Shown: positions 12,841 through 20,841 of the stretch, piece by piece
Layout: each line of letters opens with the position of its first letter
How positions within the stretch are numbered: position 1 is the first letter of the stretch
Virus record (IMG/VR): IMGVR_UViG_3300040807_001229
Location: 1-34,843 of that record
From: a virus
Reading direction: 5' to 3' (one strand)
Length of the DNA: 34,843 nt
The notes under the pieces: model-generated
Told to the model about the DNA's origin: nothing
Seen by the model: only the letters and a program-made list of their open reading frames with translations
Database searches by the model: none
Made by a program: the position numbers and the translations under genes

Positions 12841-13074
12841 CTATTTATCGGTACTATTATATGGTAGTATAATATAATCTTCCATTACTTCATTTACCAT
12901 AGCACGAGCAATAAGTTCAGGATCATTACCAGTGGTGATGTATATGCTTTTGCCTATACGTACATCTTCGACACAATCAAAGCCGAGGCCTCGTAAAGCT
13001 CGTGTTGTTGCTTTGCCAGCATTGTCAAGAATGCCACGCTTTAGCATTATTCTTATTTCATAGTGAGAGGCCAT
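12841..13074 (-). CDS. purS: PurS-like subunit of FGAM synthase
   Basis: The 77-residue product matches PurS: YEIRIMLKRGILDNAGKATT, RALRGLGFDCVEDVRIGKSI and a C-terminal half ending with an EDYIILP-type helix. In bacteria PurS holds together PurL and PurQ in the formylglycinamidine ribonucleotide synthase complex of purine synthesis. No PurL or PurQ gene is in the window. A phage PurS could therefore act on the host enzyme and boost purine supply, in step with the RNR genes upstream. The start overlaps the glutaredoxin gene by 17 bases. Family call is fairly firm; the function in infection is inferred. Confidence 0.85.
   Translation of the reverse strand: MASHYEIRIMLKRGILDNAGKATTRALRGLGFDCVEDVRIGKSIYITTGNDPELIARAMVNEVMEDYIILPYNSTDK
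12842..12848 (-). promoter_or_regulatory. Candidate T4-like late promoter (ATAAATA)
   Basis: The minus strand reads CCGATAAATAGTTTTATGGG. Only five bases separate it from the PAAR ATG, so any transcript would be leaderless. It also holds the PurS stop codon, which lowers confidence. Confidence 0.3.
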
Positions 13075-13330
13075 CTAGTCCTAGCTCTCCCATACGTTCA
13101 CGTAGTTCTTGTTCGGTCAGACTAGTAAGTGCATCAGCGCCGCCTGCAATAAACAGTTTACCATCTTTATAAATTTGTGGTGCTGTTCTATGACCTTCAG
13201 CAACCATATATTCACGTGCACTGCTGTCGTGATCAATATTGATTTCCTCAAAAGGAATATCATATTTTTTTAGGTATGCTTTTGCCATATTGCAATAGCC
13301 ACACCAGTCTTTTGTATATACTGTTAGCAT
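13058..13330 (-). CDS. Glutaredoxin
   Basis: This 90-residue thioredoxin-fold protein has the glutaredoxin active site CGYC at residues 10-13 (VYTKDWCGYCNMAKAYL), a TAPQIYKDG cis-Pro motif and GGADALT near the end. It would reduce the class Ia ribonucleotide reductase encoded just upstream. The ATG at 13330 directly follows the upstream stop (TAAAATG) with AGGA before it; a start 14 codons earlier would lie inside the previous gene and lacks support. Also overlaps the PurS start. Confidence 0.9.
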   Translation of the reverse strand: MLTVYTKDWCGYCNMAKAYLKKYDIPFEEINIDHDSSAREYMVAEGHRTAPQIYKDGKLFIAGGADALTSLTEQELRERMGELGLDGLSL

Positions 13331-13331
13331 T

Positions 13332-13772
13332 TTATTTTTTCCTAAAGTTTTTATAATAACCTTGCTCTTCAAGTGACTTTCTTGCTTGCTCTAGTTCCTG
13401 TCGTGGTTGTATAAAAGTTATTGCATATTTTCCTTGCTTGTCTTTTTCTTTATCTTCAGGATGATCCCACATTAATATATAGTCATCATTGCTTGCAGCA
13501 ATGCACATTTCGTCTAGCTTTTTACCTGAGAATAGTTTAGGATCTGTAGCCACTATTACAACATCACAGTTTTCTGGCCAATCCTTCATACTAGTTTCAA
13601 CAACAGTTTTGATATAACTATCTACGTCACTGTCAACTTCAATTACCTTTGCTCTGTTACTTAACCAAACCTGTTTAGCGTAAGGGCAAGGTGGTAAGCT
13701 ATTAAATGCCTGATTTGGTACACTAAGATAATTAAGTATCCAATCCTCTATTTGTTTAGAGGCTGAGTCCAC
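13332..13772 (-). CDS. Unknown protein of the RNR operon
   Basis: The 146-residue product starts at GTG 13772, inside the end of nrdB. The N-terminal part has WILNYLSVPNQAFNSLPPCP, a CPYAK motif, then DVVIVATDPKLFSGKKLDEM and TFIQPRQELEQARKSLEEQG. It looks like an alpha/beta protein. Position between NrdB and glutaredoxin suggests a role in RNR activity or redox transfer, but no domain is known to me. GAGG lies upstream of the start. The overlap with nrdB supports co-translation. Confidence 0.7.
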   Translation of the reverse strand: MDSASKQIEDWILNYLSVPNQAFNSLPPCPYAKQVWLSNRAKVIEVDSDVDSYIKTVVETSMKDWPENCDVVIVATDPKLFSGKKLDEMCIAASNDDYILMWDHPEDKEKDKQGKYAITFIQPRQELEQARKSLEEQGYYKNFRKK

Positions 13773-14928
13773 TGAACGTATCCTCTTCTACGTCTTGCTT
13801 GGTGCCACCAATAATGTAGCTTGAGATTTCGGTTTCTTGTGGTGCTACCTGTACTTCTGCGCCACTGATCCACTTCTGTGTCCAAGGCAGTGGACTTGCT
13901 GCTGGCACTGTGAACGGACTCTTAATACCAATAGCAATCATACGCTTGTTAGCGATCCATTCAATGTACTGACTTAGTAGTTGTGCATTAAGACCAATCA
14001 TACTACCGTCTTTGAATAAGAACTCTGCCCAACGTTTTTCCTGCTCAACTGCACTTACAAACATCTGCGTACATTCGTCTAGTGTTTCGTTTGCAATCTT
14101 TGCAAAGTCCTTGTCCTCTTTGGGTAGTAGTTTTAGTAACTGTTGTGTACTTCCCAAGTGTACATTCTCATCACGAGCAATAAACTTAATAATCTTAGCA
14201 TTGCCTTCCATCTTCTTAAGTTCTGCAAATGCCCATGAGCAAGCAAAACTCACATAGAATCGAACACCTTCGAGAATGTTTACACTCATAAGTGTAAGCC
14301 ATAACTTCTTCTTTAGCTCGTATAAATCTACATTGATCTCTGTTGCAACGTTGCTGAAGTTGCCGTTGACCTTTGATGTATCGTGTTCCTTGCCGCTTAC
14401 TACGAGATGCTTGCCTACACCAAGTAAATTATACCAACCGGCCATACGTACAAGATCATCATAGTGCTTGGTAATATCATCTGCACAGTCAACAATCTCC
14501 TGAATGTCTAACAGTTCGTCAAATACTTTGCTTGGATCTGCATATACATTACGAATAATGTGTGTGTAACTACGGCTATGAATAGTTTCACTGAATGCCC
14601 AAGTTTCAATCCAAGTCTCTAGTTCTGGTAAACTTACTAGTGGCAAAAAGGCTAGGTTAGGGCTACGACCTTGTACACTATCTAACAGAATCTGACGCTT
14701 GAGGTTGCTAGTAAAGATATGCTTTTCGTGGTCTGTAAGTTCTTTAAAGTCCTTAGCATCACGTAGGATATCCACCTCCTCAGGTCTCCAAAAGAAACCA
14801 AGTTGCTTGTCAGTGAGCTTGTCAAACGCACGATACTTGACATCGTCGTAACGCTGTACACCTACATCTCCGTCAAGGAAACTTTTTCTATTCTTATGAT
14901 CTCTGTTCTCTGTGTCTAATACTGCCAT
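13756..14928 (-). CDS. nrdB: Ribonucleotide reductase class Ia, small subunit
   Basis: The 390-residue product is close in length to E. coli NrdB (376). It carries the di-iron and radical site: Asp83 (LLDSVQGRSP), Glu114, His117 and Tyr121 (AFSETIHSRSY), corresponding to E. coli Asp84, Glu115, His118 and Tyr122, plus later ligands near KIIKFIARDENVH. NrdB makes the tyrosyl radical that NrdA needs to convert ribonucleotide diphosphates to dNDPs. It follows nrdA by nine bases with GGGGAAG before its ATG. Its C-terminus (EEDTFSGLSL) is the type of tail that docks on NrdA. Confidence 0.97.
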   Translation of the reverse strand: MAVLDTENRDHKNRKSFLDGDVGVQRYDDVKYRAFDKLTDKQLGFFWRPEEVDILRDAKDFKELTDHEKHIFTSNLKRQILLDSVQGRSPNLAFLPLVSLPELETWIETWAFSETIHSRSYTHIIRNVYADPSKVFDELLDIQEIVDCADDITKHYDDLVRMAGWYNLLGVGKHLVVSGKEHDTSKVNGNFSNVATEINVDLYELKKKLWLTLMSVNILEGVRFYVSFACSWAFAELKKMEGNAKIIKFIARDENVHLGSTQQLLKLLPKEDKDFAKIANETLDECTQMFVSAVEQEKRWAEFLFKDGSMIGLNAQLLSQYIEWIANKRMIAIGIKSPFTVPAASPLPWTQKWISGAEVQVAPQETEISSYIIGGTKQDVEEDTFSGLSL

Positions 14929-14937
14929 AGTCTTCCC

Positions 14938-17226
14938 CTAGATTACACAACTCTCGCAATCTTCTTCCTCTACTACATCTGGTAGCTCGAGAATAATTTG
15001 CTCTTTTTCTCCTGCGTCATCACCTGCACCATCGTAGGTGTTGAAGTAGTACAACTGCTTGAGTCCATACTTGTAACACATAATAAGATGTTTAAGCATA
15101 GTACTCATTGGAATCTTTTCATCATCATAGAAGGTAGGATTATAGCTGGTATTAGCACTAATACCCTGATCAATGTACTTTTGCAGTACAGCCATAATCT
15201 TTAGATAACCTTCAGGTGACTCCTGATCCCATAGTAGTTCATATTTATTTTTTAAACGTGGATAACCGGGTACTACCTGCTTGAGTACGCCATCCTTGCT
15301 TTGCTTTACGCTTACATAGGCACGAGGTGGTTCAATACCGTTAGTGCTATTTGAAATCTGTGCACTTGTTTCTGCAGGCATAAGTGCCATTAGTGTGCTG
15401 TTGCGAATACCTGTGTCAGCTAATTGCTTTCGCAACCCCTTCCAATCCATGCGTTCCTTATGCTTTACAAGCTCGTCCATGTCTGTCTTGTAAGTTTGAT
15501 TAGGTGTGATACCATCACCATACTTTGTCTCATCTACACCAGGACATGCGCCCTGTTCAACTGCAAGATCAGCACTAGCCTTGATAAGATAGTAACTCCA
15601 TGCTTCTGCATATTCATCTACTAGCTCTAGGTTAGGATTAGTATAGTTTGTATCATTACGTGCTAGCCAATATGCTAGATTGATAATACCAATGCCTAAT
15701 GGACGACGTAGCATTGTAGCACGTTCTGCTGCCTTTACAGGATAGTTTTGATATGTTAGTAGTGCATCCAATCCACGTACTGCTAGTGTACAAGGCTTCT
15801 CAAATTCCTTAGTATCTCTAATAAGTCCCCAGTTGATTGCGCTTAGTGTGCATAGTGCAATTTCACCCTCTTCATCATTAAAGTCGTTAAGAGGTTTAGT
15901 GGGTAGATCAATTTCACAACACAAGTTGCTTTGCTTTACAGGCGCAACATCCGCTTTGAAACTACTGTGATCATTAGCATGATCCACATTCATTAGATAG
16001 ATACGACCAGTGTTCTTGCGTTCTTCCATAAACGCACTAAACAAGTCACTAGCCTTAACAGTCTTTTTACGCAAACGTGTGTTACGTTCTGCTGTTTCAT
16101 AAAGCTCTTTAAATTTATCCTGATCTGCGAAGAAAGCATCATACAATCCTGGGACATCACTTGGTGAGAATAGTGTGATGTTGCCACCAGTGATTAGACG
16201 CTCGTACATTAGTTTATTAAACTGCACACCATAGTCCATATGACGTACACGGTTGTCTTCTGTGCCTTTGTTGTTCTTTAGAACAAGTAGGTCTTCAACT
16301 TCTAAGTGCCAGATAGGATAGTATAGTGTGGCTGCGCCGTTACGCACGCCTCCTTGACTACAACTGCGTGTAGCACTTTGAAATAGTTTATAGAATGGAA
16401 TCACGCCTGTGTGGTAAGCATCACCCTTGCGAATAGGAGATCCAATAGCACGAATACTACCAGCGCCAATACCTATACCAGCCTTTTGGCTAACATACTT
16501 AACGATACTGCTAGCAGTAGCATTAATGCTATCCAAACTGTCGGCTGTTTCAATAAGGACACAACTGGAGAACTGTCTCTGTGGAGTACGTACCCCAGCC
16601 ATAACAGGAGTAGGGAGACTAATAAAATATGTACTGATAGCGTCATAATAATCCTTCACCCAACGTAGGCGATCTTCTGTGTACTTGCTGAACAATGTAG
16701 CAGCAATACACATGTATGCCATCTGTGGAGTTTCAAATACTTCACCAGTAACACGATTCTTTACGAGATACTTGCCGCGCCACTGTTCCATACCAGCGTA
16801 GGTTAGTGTCTCATCTCTGTCGTGTTTGATATAATCGTTAAGCTCGTTCCATTCCGCTTCTGTGTAGTCTTCAAGTAGCGCAGGATCGTAGAAGCCACTG
16901 TCTACGTTGCGCTGTATGAGCTTGTAAACGTGCCATGGGTCAAAGTCACCATACACAATTTTGCGTAGGTGATAGTTAATTAAACGCCCTGCTACGTATT
17001 GGTAACCGGGCGTTTCTTCGCTAATTAAATCTGCTGCTGCTTTGATTAGTGTTTCTTGGATATCGCTAGTTTTAATGCCTTCATAAAACTGTAGATGACT
17101 GCGGATCTCTACTTCACTTGCGCTAACACCTGTAATACCGTCGCATGCGTAAAACACGACTTTGTGTAGCTTGTCTAGTTCTAAGTTTTCTTTTTCACCG
17201 TTACGCTTTTGTACTTGAATTTCCAT
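14938..17226 (-). CDS. nrdA: Ribonucleotide reductase class Ia, large subunit
   Basis: The 762-residue protein is nearly the length of E. coli NrdA. It has an ATP-cone (residues 1-90), active-site Cys222 (FSSCVL), Asn434-Cys436-Glu438 (SNLCCE), Cys459 (IALCTLSA), the radical-transfer pair Tyr726-Tyr727 (KQLYYFNTYD) and C-terminal Cys757/Cys760 (CESC) that receive electrons from glutaredoxin. It reduces NDPs to dNDPs with NrdB, in the cytoplasm. AGGAA precedes the ATG, which overlaps the upstream gene by 26 bases. No intein or truncation is visible. Confidence 0.97.
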   Translation of the reverse strand: MEIQVQKRNGEKENLELDKLHKVVFYACDGITGVSASEVEIRSHLQFYEGIKTSDIQETLIKAAADLISEETPGYQYVAGRLINYHLRKIVYGDFDPWHVYKLIQRNVDSGFYDPALLEDYTEAEWNELNDYIKHDRDETLTYAGMEQWRGKYLVKNRVTGEVFETPQMAYMCIAATLFSKYTEDRLRWVKDYYDAISTYFISLPTPVMAGVRTPQRQFSSCVLIETADSLDSINATASSIVKYVSQKAGIGIGAGSIRAIGSPIRKGDAYHTGVIPFYKLFQSATRSCSQGGVRNGAATLYYPIWHLEVEDLLVLKNNKGTEDNRVRHMDYGVQFNKLMYERLITGGNITLFSPSDVPGLYDAFFADQDKFKELYETAERNTRLRKKTVKASDLFSAFMEERKNTGRIYLMNVDHANDHSSFKADVAPVKQSNLCCEIDLPTKPLNDFNDEEGEIALCTLSAINWGLIRDTKEFEKPCTLAVRGLDALLTYQNYPVKAAERATMLRRPLGIGIINLAYWLARNDTNYTNPNLELVDEYAEAWSYYLIKASADLAVEQGACPGVDETKYGDGITPNQTYKTDMDELVKHKERMDWKGLRKQLADTGIRNSTLMALMPAETSAQISNSTNGIEPPRAYVSVKQSKDGVLKQVVPGYPRLKNKYELLWDQESPEGYLKIMAVLQKYIDQGISANTSYNPTFYDDEKIPMSTMLKHLIMCYKYGLKQLYYFNTYDGAGDDAGEKEQIILELPDVVEEEDCESCVI

Positions 17227-17659
17227 TATTGATTAGTTCCTGTGCGTCTATCCTGTTTATTGTTTGGTATGCGTCTAATTGCAATGTGTTATTTACTCTG
17301 ACTTCCACATCCCAATTAAGCACATATTTTCCTTGCTCTATCCATACTAATGCCTCTTCACAGCTTTTTTCTCTGCTACGAACGCATAGAAACTCGACAC
17401 TTGGATTGTGCTTAGTAAGAGTTATAGTATATAGCATTCCGAGCCCGCGAGCAATATTATCATAGTGGTTTTCCACAAGTAATTGCCACGGATCAGGCCA
17501 CTGATCAGGCATGTCACAACAGTAGTATTGACTGCTTATAGGTGCACGCCACCAAAATTTATTTACTTCATGTACTGCTTGCTCAAAAGGCAAGCGGTCT
17601 AGGCGTTTTCTAAATGTAAACCAAATAGAAAGCCTATCTTGGATAGAGCTGTCCCACAT
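17201..17659 (-). CDS. Conserved phage protein of unknown function
   Basis: The 152-residue protein is rich in Trp and aromatic residues and starts MWDSSIQDRLSIWFTFRKRL. It contains WPDPWQLLVENHYDNIARGL followed by GMLYTITLTKH, a pattern I recall from T4-like marine phages. The 3' end overlaps the nrdA start. Its function is unknown; its position between the tail fibre and RNR gives no clear clue. Confidence 0.7.
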   Translation of the reverse strand: MWDSSIQDRLSIWFTFRKRLDRLPFEQAVHEVNKFWWRAPISSQYYCCDMPDQWPDPWQLLVENHYDNIARGLGMLYTITLTKHNPSVEFLCVRSREKSCEEALVWIEQGKYVLNWDVEVRVNNTLQLDAYQTINRIDAQELINNGNSSTKA

Positions 17660-17665
17660 GTTATG

Positions 17666-19246
17666 TTATGTGCTAAGTTTTCTTACTGATAGGTAAAGTG
17701 TACCTGTTGTTTGATTGTCTGTTGCATAACGCAACTTTGTAAAGCCCGAGTCGCTTTGTAGGTCAAATGTTACACCAACGTCGCCATTATTCTCTGTAAA
17801 GTCATCATCTAATACCTGTGCAGTGCCATCCTGTACAATACGTAGTTTGCCTTGACGGTACTTACTGTTACGGCTAATTAGATAATCGATTTCAACAGCA
17901 TATTCTGTACCGCTGTCCTCATCAAACTGTACACCAGTTGTCGTTGCAGTCACGTTGTTTGAAAGGCTTACATTACTGTTATAGGTTCTATTGTACGAAC
18001 CAATTTCAAGTGTAGTGCCGTAGGCAGCATTAGCATTTGTAAGTTGTATACGTTTAGTTGAACTTGTAACGTCACCATCGCCGCGATCAAAACTATCACC
18101 AAAACTATTACTGTTTACGCCTGCTGCAAAATCAATTACGTGTGTGCTTGCATTGCCTGAACCCAAACTATTGTTTGCTACATCCTTAAATAGATTATAC
18201 GCACTGGTAATGTTATCACCATTGTAAACATGAATGCCTCTATTGTAGATATCATCGAATAAACTACCTGTAATCTTTACACTCTTTGGTCCATTAATTG
18301 CTGGGGCAAGTCCCGTGACATTCTCGCCAATCTTTAGACCTTTGAAACAGTGTTCAAATCTACAACTGTCAAAGTGAACACTATTCATATCATGATCAAT
18401 ATTTACACCAAACACATGATTGCCAATGGTGCAGTTCTTAAAGTTAATATGTTTGGTTGTGTAACTTGCTGTACTTGTAATTTTTACTGCTGGATTTGAA
18501 TTGCCTACAGCACTTGGTGCACTGTTGCTTGGACCAATAATCTTACTGTTATTGATATAACAACTTTCTGCTTGGTCAATGTGTAGTACAGGAATATCTA
18601 CACCAGACTCCAGTGTCATGCCATCAATTACAATAAATTGTGGAGGTAAGCCTGTACCACTACCAACACTAGCGTCTACCTGTTGTTTACTGTCAGCAAA
18701 CTGTGCTACAGCATTTTCTGTTGCATCATTGCCGTAAATAATTGTACTGTCTGGGCCTTCACCTTTTAGGTATGCAAAACTTGGAATCTTTAACAGTCCA
18801 GTTACTAGATATTTGCCTGCGGGGAAGTAGAGCATTCTGCGTACACGAATAATTTGTTCACGTGCAAAGAGTTCATAAAGTGCTCTGTTAATAGCAGCGG
18901 TATCATCTGTTTCGCCGTCGCCTACTGCCCCAAAGTCTCTGATATTTGCAATATCATCTAATTTGTTCTGTAGTGTGCGAACAATAGGACTACTTGCGCT
19001 TGCACCTGTCTGTGCACTAAAACCAATTTGGCTGTCTTTATAAGTGTAGGTTTCACTTACTTCTAGAATGTTGCTACGATTAGTAAGGATTTCTAAGTTT
19101 TCTGTAGTTGGTGCATCTGAGCCACCATTACCAATATATACTCTGCGTGTATCAACAGCAAGACCAATCTCACCACGTGCAAGTTGTGGTAAGTTGTCGC
19201 TTGTACCGCTACGATGCTGAATTCTCGAGATTTGGACCACTGCCAC
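17666..19246 (-). CDS. Tail fibre / tailspike with pectate-lyase-type beta-helix
   Basis: The 526-residue product begins VVQISRIQHRSGTSDNLPQL, with a repeat-type phage tail start (ARGEIGLAVDTRRVYIGNGG) used to attach to the virion. From about residue 100, RDFGAVGDGETDDTAAINRA is the hallmark of the pectate-lyase/right-handed beta-helix tailspike family, and the following 300 residues have the short beta-strand and Asn-ladder pattern. The C-terminal 100 residues form a separate beta domain. It probably binds or cuts host surface polysaccharide. It starts at GTG with AGGAG nine bases upstream and an ATAAATA element about 30 bases upstream. Confidence 0.9.
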   Translation of the reverse strand: MAVVQISRIQHRSGTSDNLPQLARGEIGLAVDTRRVYIGNGGSDAPTTENLEILTNRSNILEVSETYTYKDSQIGFSAQTGASASSPIVRTLQNKLDDIANIRDFGAVGDGETDDTAAINRALYELFAREQIIRVRRMLYFPAGKYLVTGLLKIPSFAYLKGEGPDSTIIYGNDATENAVAQFADSKQQVDASVGSGTGLPPQFIVIDGMTLESGVDIPVLHIDQAESCYINNSKIIGPSNSAPSAVGNSNPAVKITSTASYTTKHINFKNCTIGNHVFGVNIDHDMNSVHFDSCRFEHCFKGLKIGENVTGLAPAINGPKSVKITGSLFDDIYNRGIHVYNGDNITSAYNLFKDVANNSLGSGNASTHVIDFAAGVNSNSFGDSFDRGDGDVTSSTKRIQLTNANAAYGTTLEIGSYNRTYNSNVSLSNNVTATTTGVQFDEDSGTEYAVEIDYLISRNSKYRQGKLRIVQDGTAQVLDDDFTENNGDVGVTFDLQSDSGFTKLRYATDNQTTGTLYLSVRKLST

Positions 19247-19274
19247 TGTAATAACTCCTAAAAGATAACAATAC

Positions 19275-19281
19275 TATTTAT
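19275..19281 (-). promoter_or_regulatory. Candidate T4-like late promoter (ATAAATA)
   Basis: The minus strand reads CTAATAAATAGTATTG, about 30 bases before the tail-fibre GTG, in the intergenic gap after the exonuclease gene. Its position outside coding sequence makes it one of the better copies. Confidence 0.6.
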
Positions 19282-19285
19282 TAGT

Positions 19286-19963
19286 TTAGGCGCCGTAGTA
19301 TTCACCAACCCTAGTCCACCATTGGCGACTGTATTCCTCAAAATCTTCGCCTTCAATCGTCCAGGTCTGATACTGGAAGTCCTTACTACACATAAGTATT
19401 ACACCCTGTTGAATGTCTGTGCCGTGCACTTCATTATGAGCTGCCGCATAAGCACAGAGCTGCATAAAGTAATCACCAATCCATTCTGTTTTCTTAGGCT
19501 TATTAGTTTGTTTGAAGTCAATAATCGCAGCCTTGCCATTGTACACACCCAAGCAGTCTGTAGTTCCTGCGTAAACCTGAGGGAAGTACAAGGGCACTTC
19601 TGTGCCCCAACATTCTTCCATTTTGTCCAAGCCTTGCTCAACAATAATATTAGCCATCTTATGACTCTGCTGACTGTAGGGGTTGCTACCAGGCTCGTCA
19701 ATGCGATCTTCTTTTACATACTGTTCAAGCCAAGCATGCATACGTGTACCTCTTCCTGCTGCTTCTTTTGTGATCTCAGCAGCCTTGGTTTCGCCTACAC
19801 GCTTTTTCCATTCACGTAGAGCTTTTTTTGCTTGTTCAGGTTTTGTTTTATCTAAAATAGTTGTAACACTAGGCACTGCGAGTCCGTCAGGCGTAGAGTA
19901 CATACGACGCCCGTCAACGCTTTTGCGCCTCAGACTGCCATAGTCATATCGTTCTGTAATCAT
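19286..19963 (-). CDS. PD-(D/E)XK exonuclease (MGME1-like)
   Basis: The 225-residue protein has the core of the PD-(D/E)XK nuclease fold. It shows GRGTRMHAWLE (His76), Glu122 in ECWGTEVPLYF, Asp136 in YAGTTDCLGV, and IIDFKQTNK with Asp149 and Lys151, then the helix motif YFMQLCAYAAAH. This pattern is shared with MGME1-like and RecB-like exonucleases, and marine T4-like phages carry such an enzyme. It may degrade host DNA or process phage DNA ends. No signal peptide. A gap of about 40 bases separates it from the upstream gene. Confidence 0.88.
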   Translation of the reverse strand: MITERYDYGSLRRKSVDGRRMYSTPDGLAVPSVTTILDKTKPEQAKKALREWKKRVGETKAAEITKEAAGRGTRMHAWLEQYVKEDRIDEPGSNPYSQQSHKMANIIVEQGLDKMEECWGTEVPLYFPQVYAGTTDCLGVYNGKAAIIDFKQTNKPKKTEWIGDYFMQLCAYAAAHNEVHGTDIQQGVILMCSKDFQYQTWTIEGEDFEEYSRQWWTRVGEYYGA

Positions 19964-20001
19964 GTATTAAGTATAACAATAAAAAGAAATTAGAGCAAGT
20001 A

Positions 20002-20448
20002 TTAATCGTTATAGTCAGGCATTGATTGATCTTTATCAATTTTAAAACCTAGGAATCTAGGTGCATTTTTATCTTGCACTCTAGCTTTCATCTTTGGATC
20101 CATTTTATTCATCATATCTTTATCTAAGGATGCCAATGGTTTCTGGCCTGGCAGATTTCCATATGCTTGTCCGGCTCTAGTCTTTTTATAGTCTGCCCAT
20201 GCTGCTCTAATTTGAGGAAGATTTTCAGGAGTAACACCTGGTTGCTTTAAGGCCTCCTGGTCACTCATGCCGGTATACTTGTCTGCTGCTTTATCAAACT
20301 TGTCAGTTATTTCGCCAGCCGCAGCGCCAATTTTATTTTTTTGCCATTGTGCTGCGATGTCAACTGTTTTATTTTCTATATCTTTTGGGTTTAGAGCAGG
20401 TGCTTCGCTAATAGCAGCTAGCTTAGTTAAAATGCCTCTCATATTCAT
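20002..20448 (-). CDS. Putative packaged internal protein, Lys-rich
   Basis: The 148-residue basic protein starts MNMRGILTKLAAISEAPALN. The N-terminal 15 residues end in ISE followed by Ala, matching the (L/I)xE-A site cut by the T4 prohead protease gp21 at capsid-targeting peptides. The rest is helical and Lys/Asp-rich (KKTRAGQAYGNLPGQKPLAS). Its function is unknown; packaging into the head is an inference. No domain recognised. Confidence 0.6.
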   Translation of the reverse strand: MNMRGILTKLAAISEAPALNPKDIENKTVDIAAQWQKNKIGAAAGEITDKFDKAADKYTGMSDQEALKQPGVTPENLPQIRAAWADYKKTRAGQAYGNLPGQKPLASLDKDMMNKMDPKMKARVQDKNAPRFLGFKIDKDQSMPDYND

Positions 20449-20457
20449 TATAAATCC

Positions 20458-20817
20458 TTACCAGGTTAGATACCAATAAAAATATGTTCCGCTTGAACTC
20501 TTACGTGCAATGGTATAGCCTTTGCTTTCAAAGTGTGCAATGACTTCGTTCATCTGTTCTGTTTTAACAGCGTCAGTGATTGTACCTTGCCATGCTTTGT
20601 AGTAGTTCTGACCATCTGTGTCATTATCGGTCATCGGACTACCAGTAATAGTAGTACCTTGGATTGTTACAGTTGAACTATCGCTCACAGTAGCAGCAAA
20701 CGCATTACTTGCAATAGCGTCTAGGATTGCAATTTCCATGATAGCAATTTGTTGTGCTATCGTATTATTGTTCTGTGCTCGCTCACGTGCTTGTGCACCT
20801 GTAGGTAGATATGCCAT
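20458..20817 (-). CDS. Small virion-type protein
   Basis: The 119-residue product starts with a hydrophilic helix (MAYLPTGAQARERAQNNNTI), followed by an Ala/Ile-rich helix (AIMEIAILDAIASNAFAA) and a beta-type half ending KSSSGTYFYWYLTW. The mix resembles small head or tail proteins of marine myoviruses. An ATAAATA element about 20 bases before its ATG, with GGAG between, supports late expression. Confidence 0.65.
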   Translation of the reverse strand: MAYLPTGAQARERAQNNNTIAQQIAIMEIAILDAIASNAFAATVSDSSTVTIQGTTITGSPMTDNDTDGQNYYKAWQGTITDAVKTEQMNEVIAHFESKGYTIARKSSSGTYFYWYLTW

Positions 20818-20834
20818 ACTTGTAACTCCAACAG

Positions 20835-20841
20835 TATTTAT
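20835..20841 (-). promoter_or_regulatory. Candidate T4-like late promoter (ATAAATA)
   Basis: The minus strand reads TTGCATAAATACTGTTGGAG, with the ATG at 20817 some 18 bases later. It overlaps the end of the PP-loop gene. Confidence 0.5.

Noticed and set aside
15240-15260. Late-promoter-like TATTTATT inside nrdA
   Set aside because: It lies in the middle of a long coding gene with no gene start nearby.
14938-17226. Intein or split in nrdA
   Set aside because: The length is close to E. coli NrdA and all catalytic motifs follow each other without an insertion.
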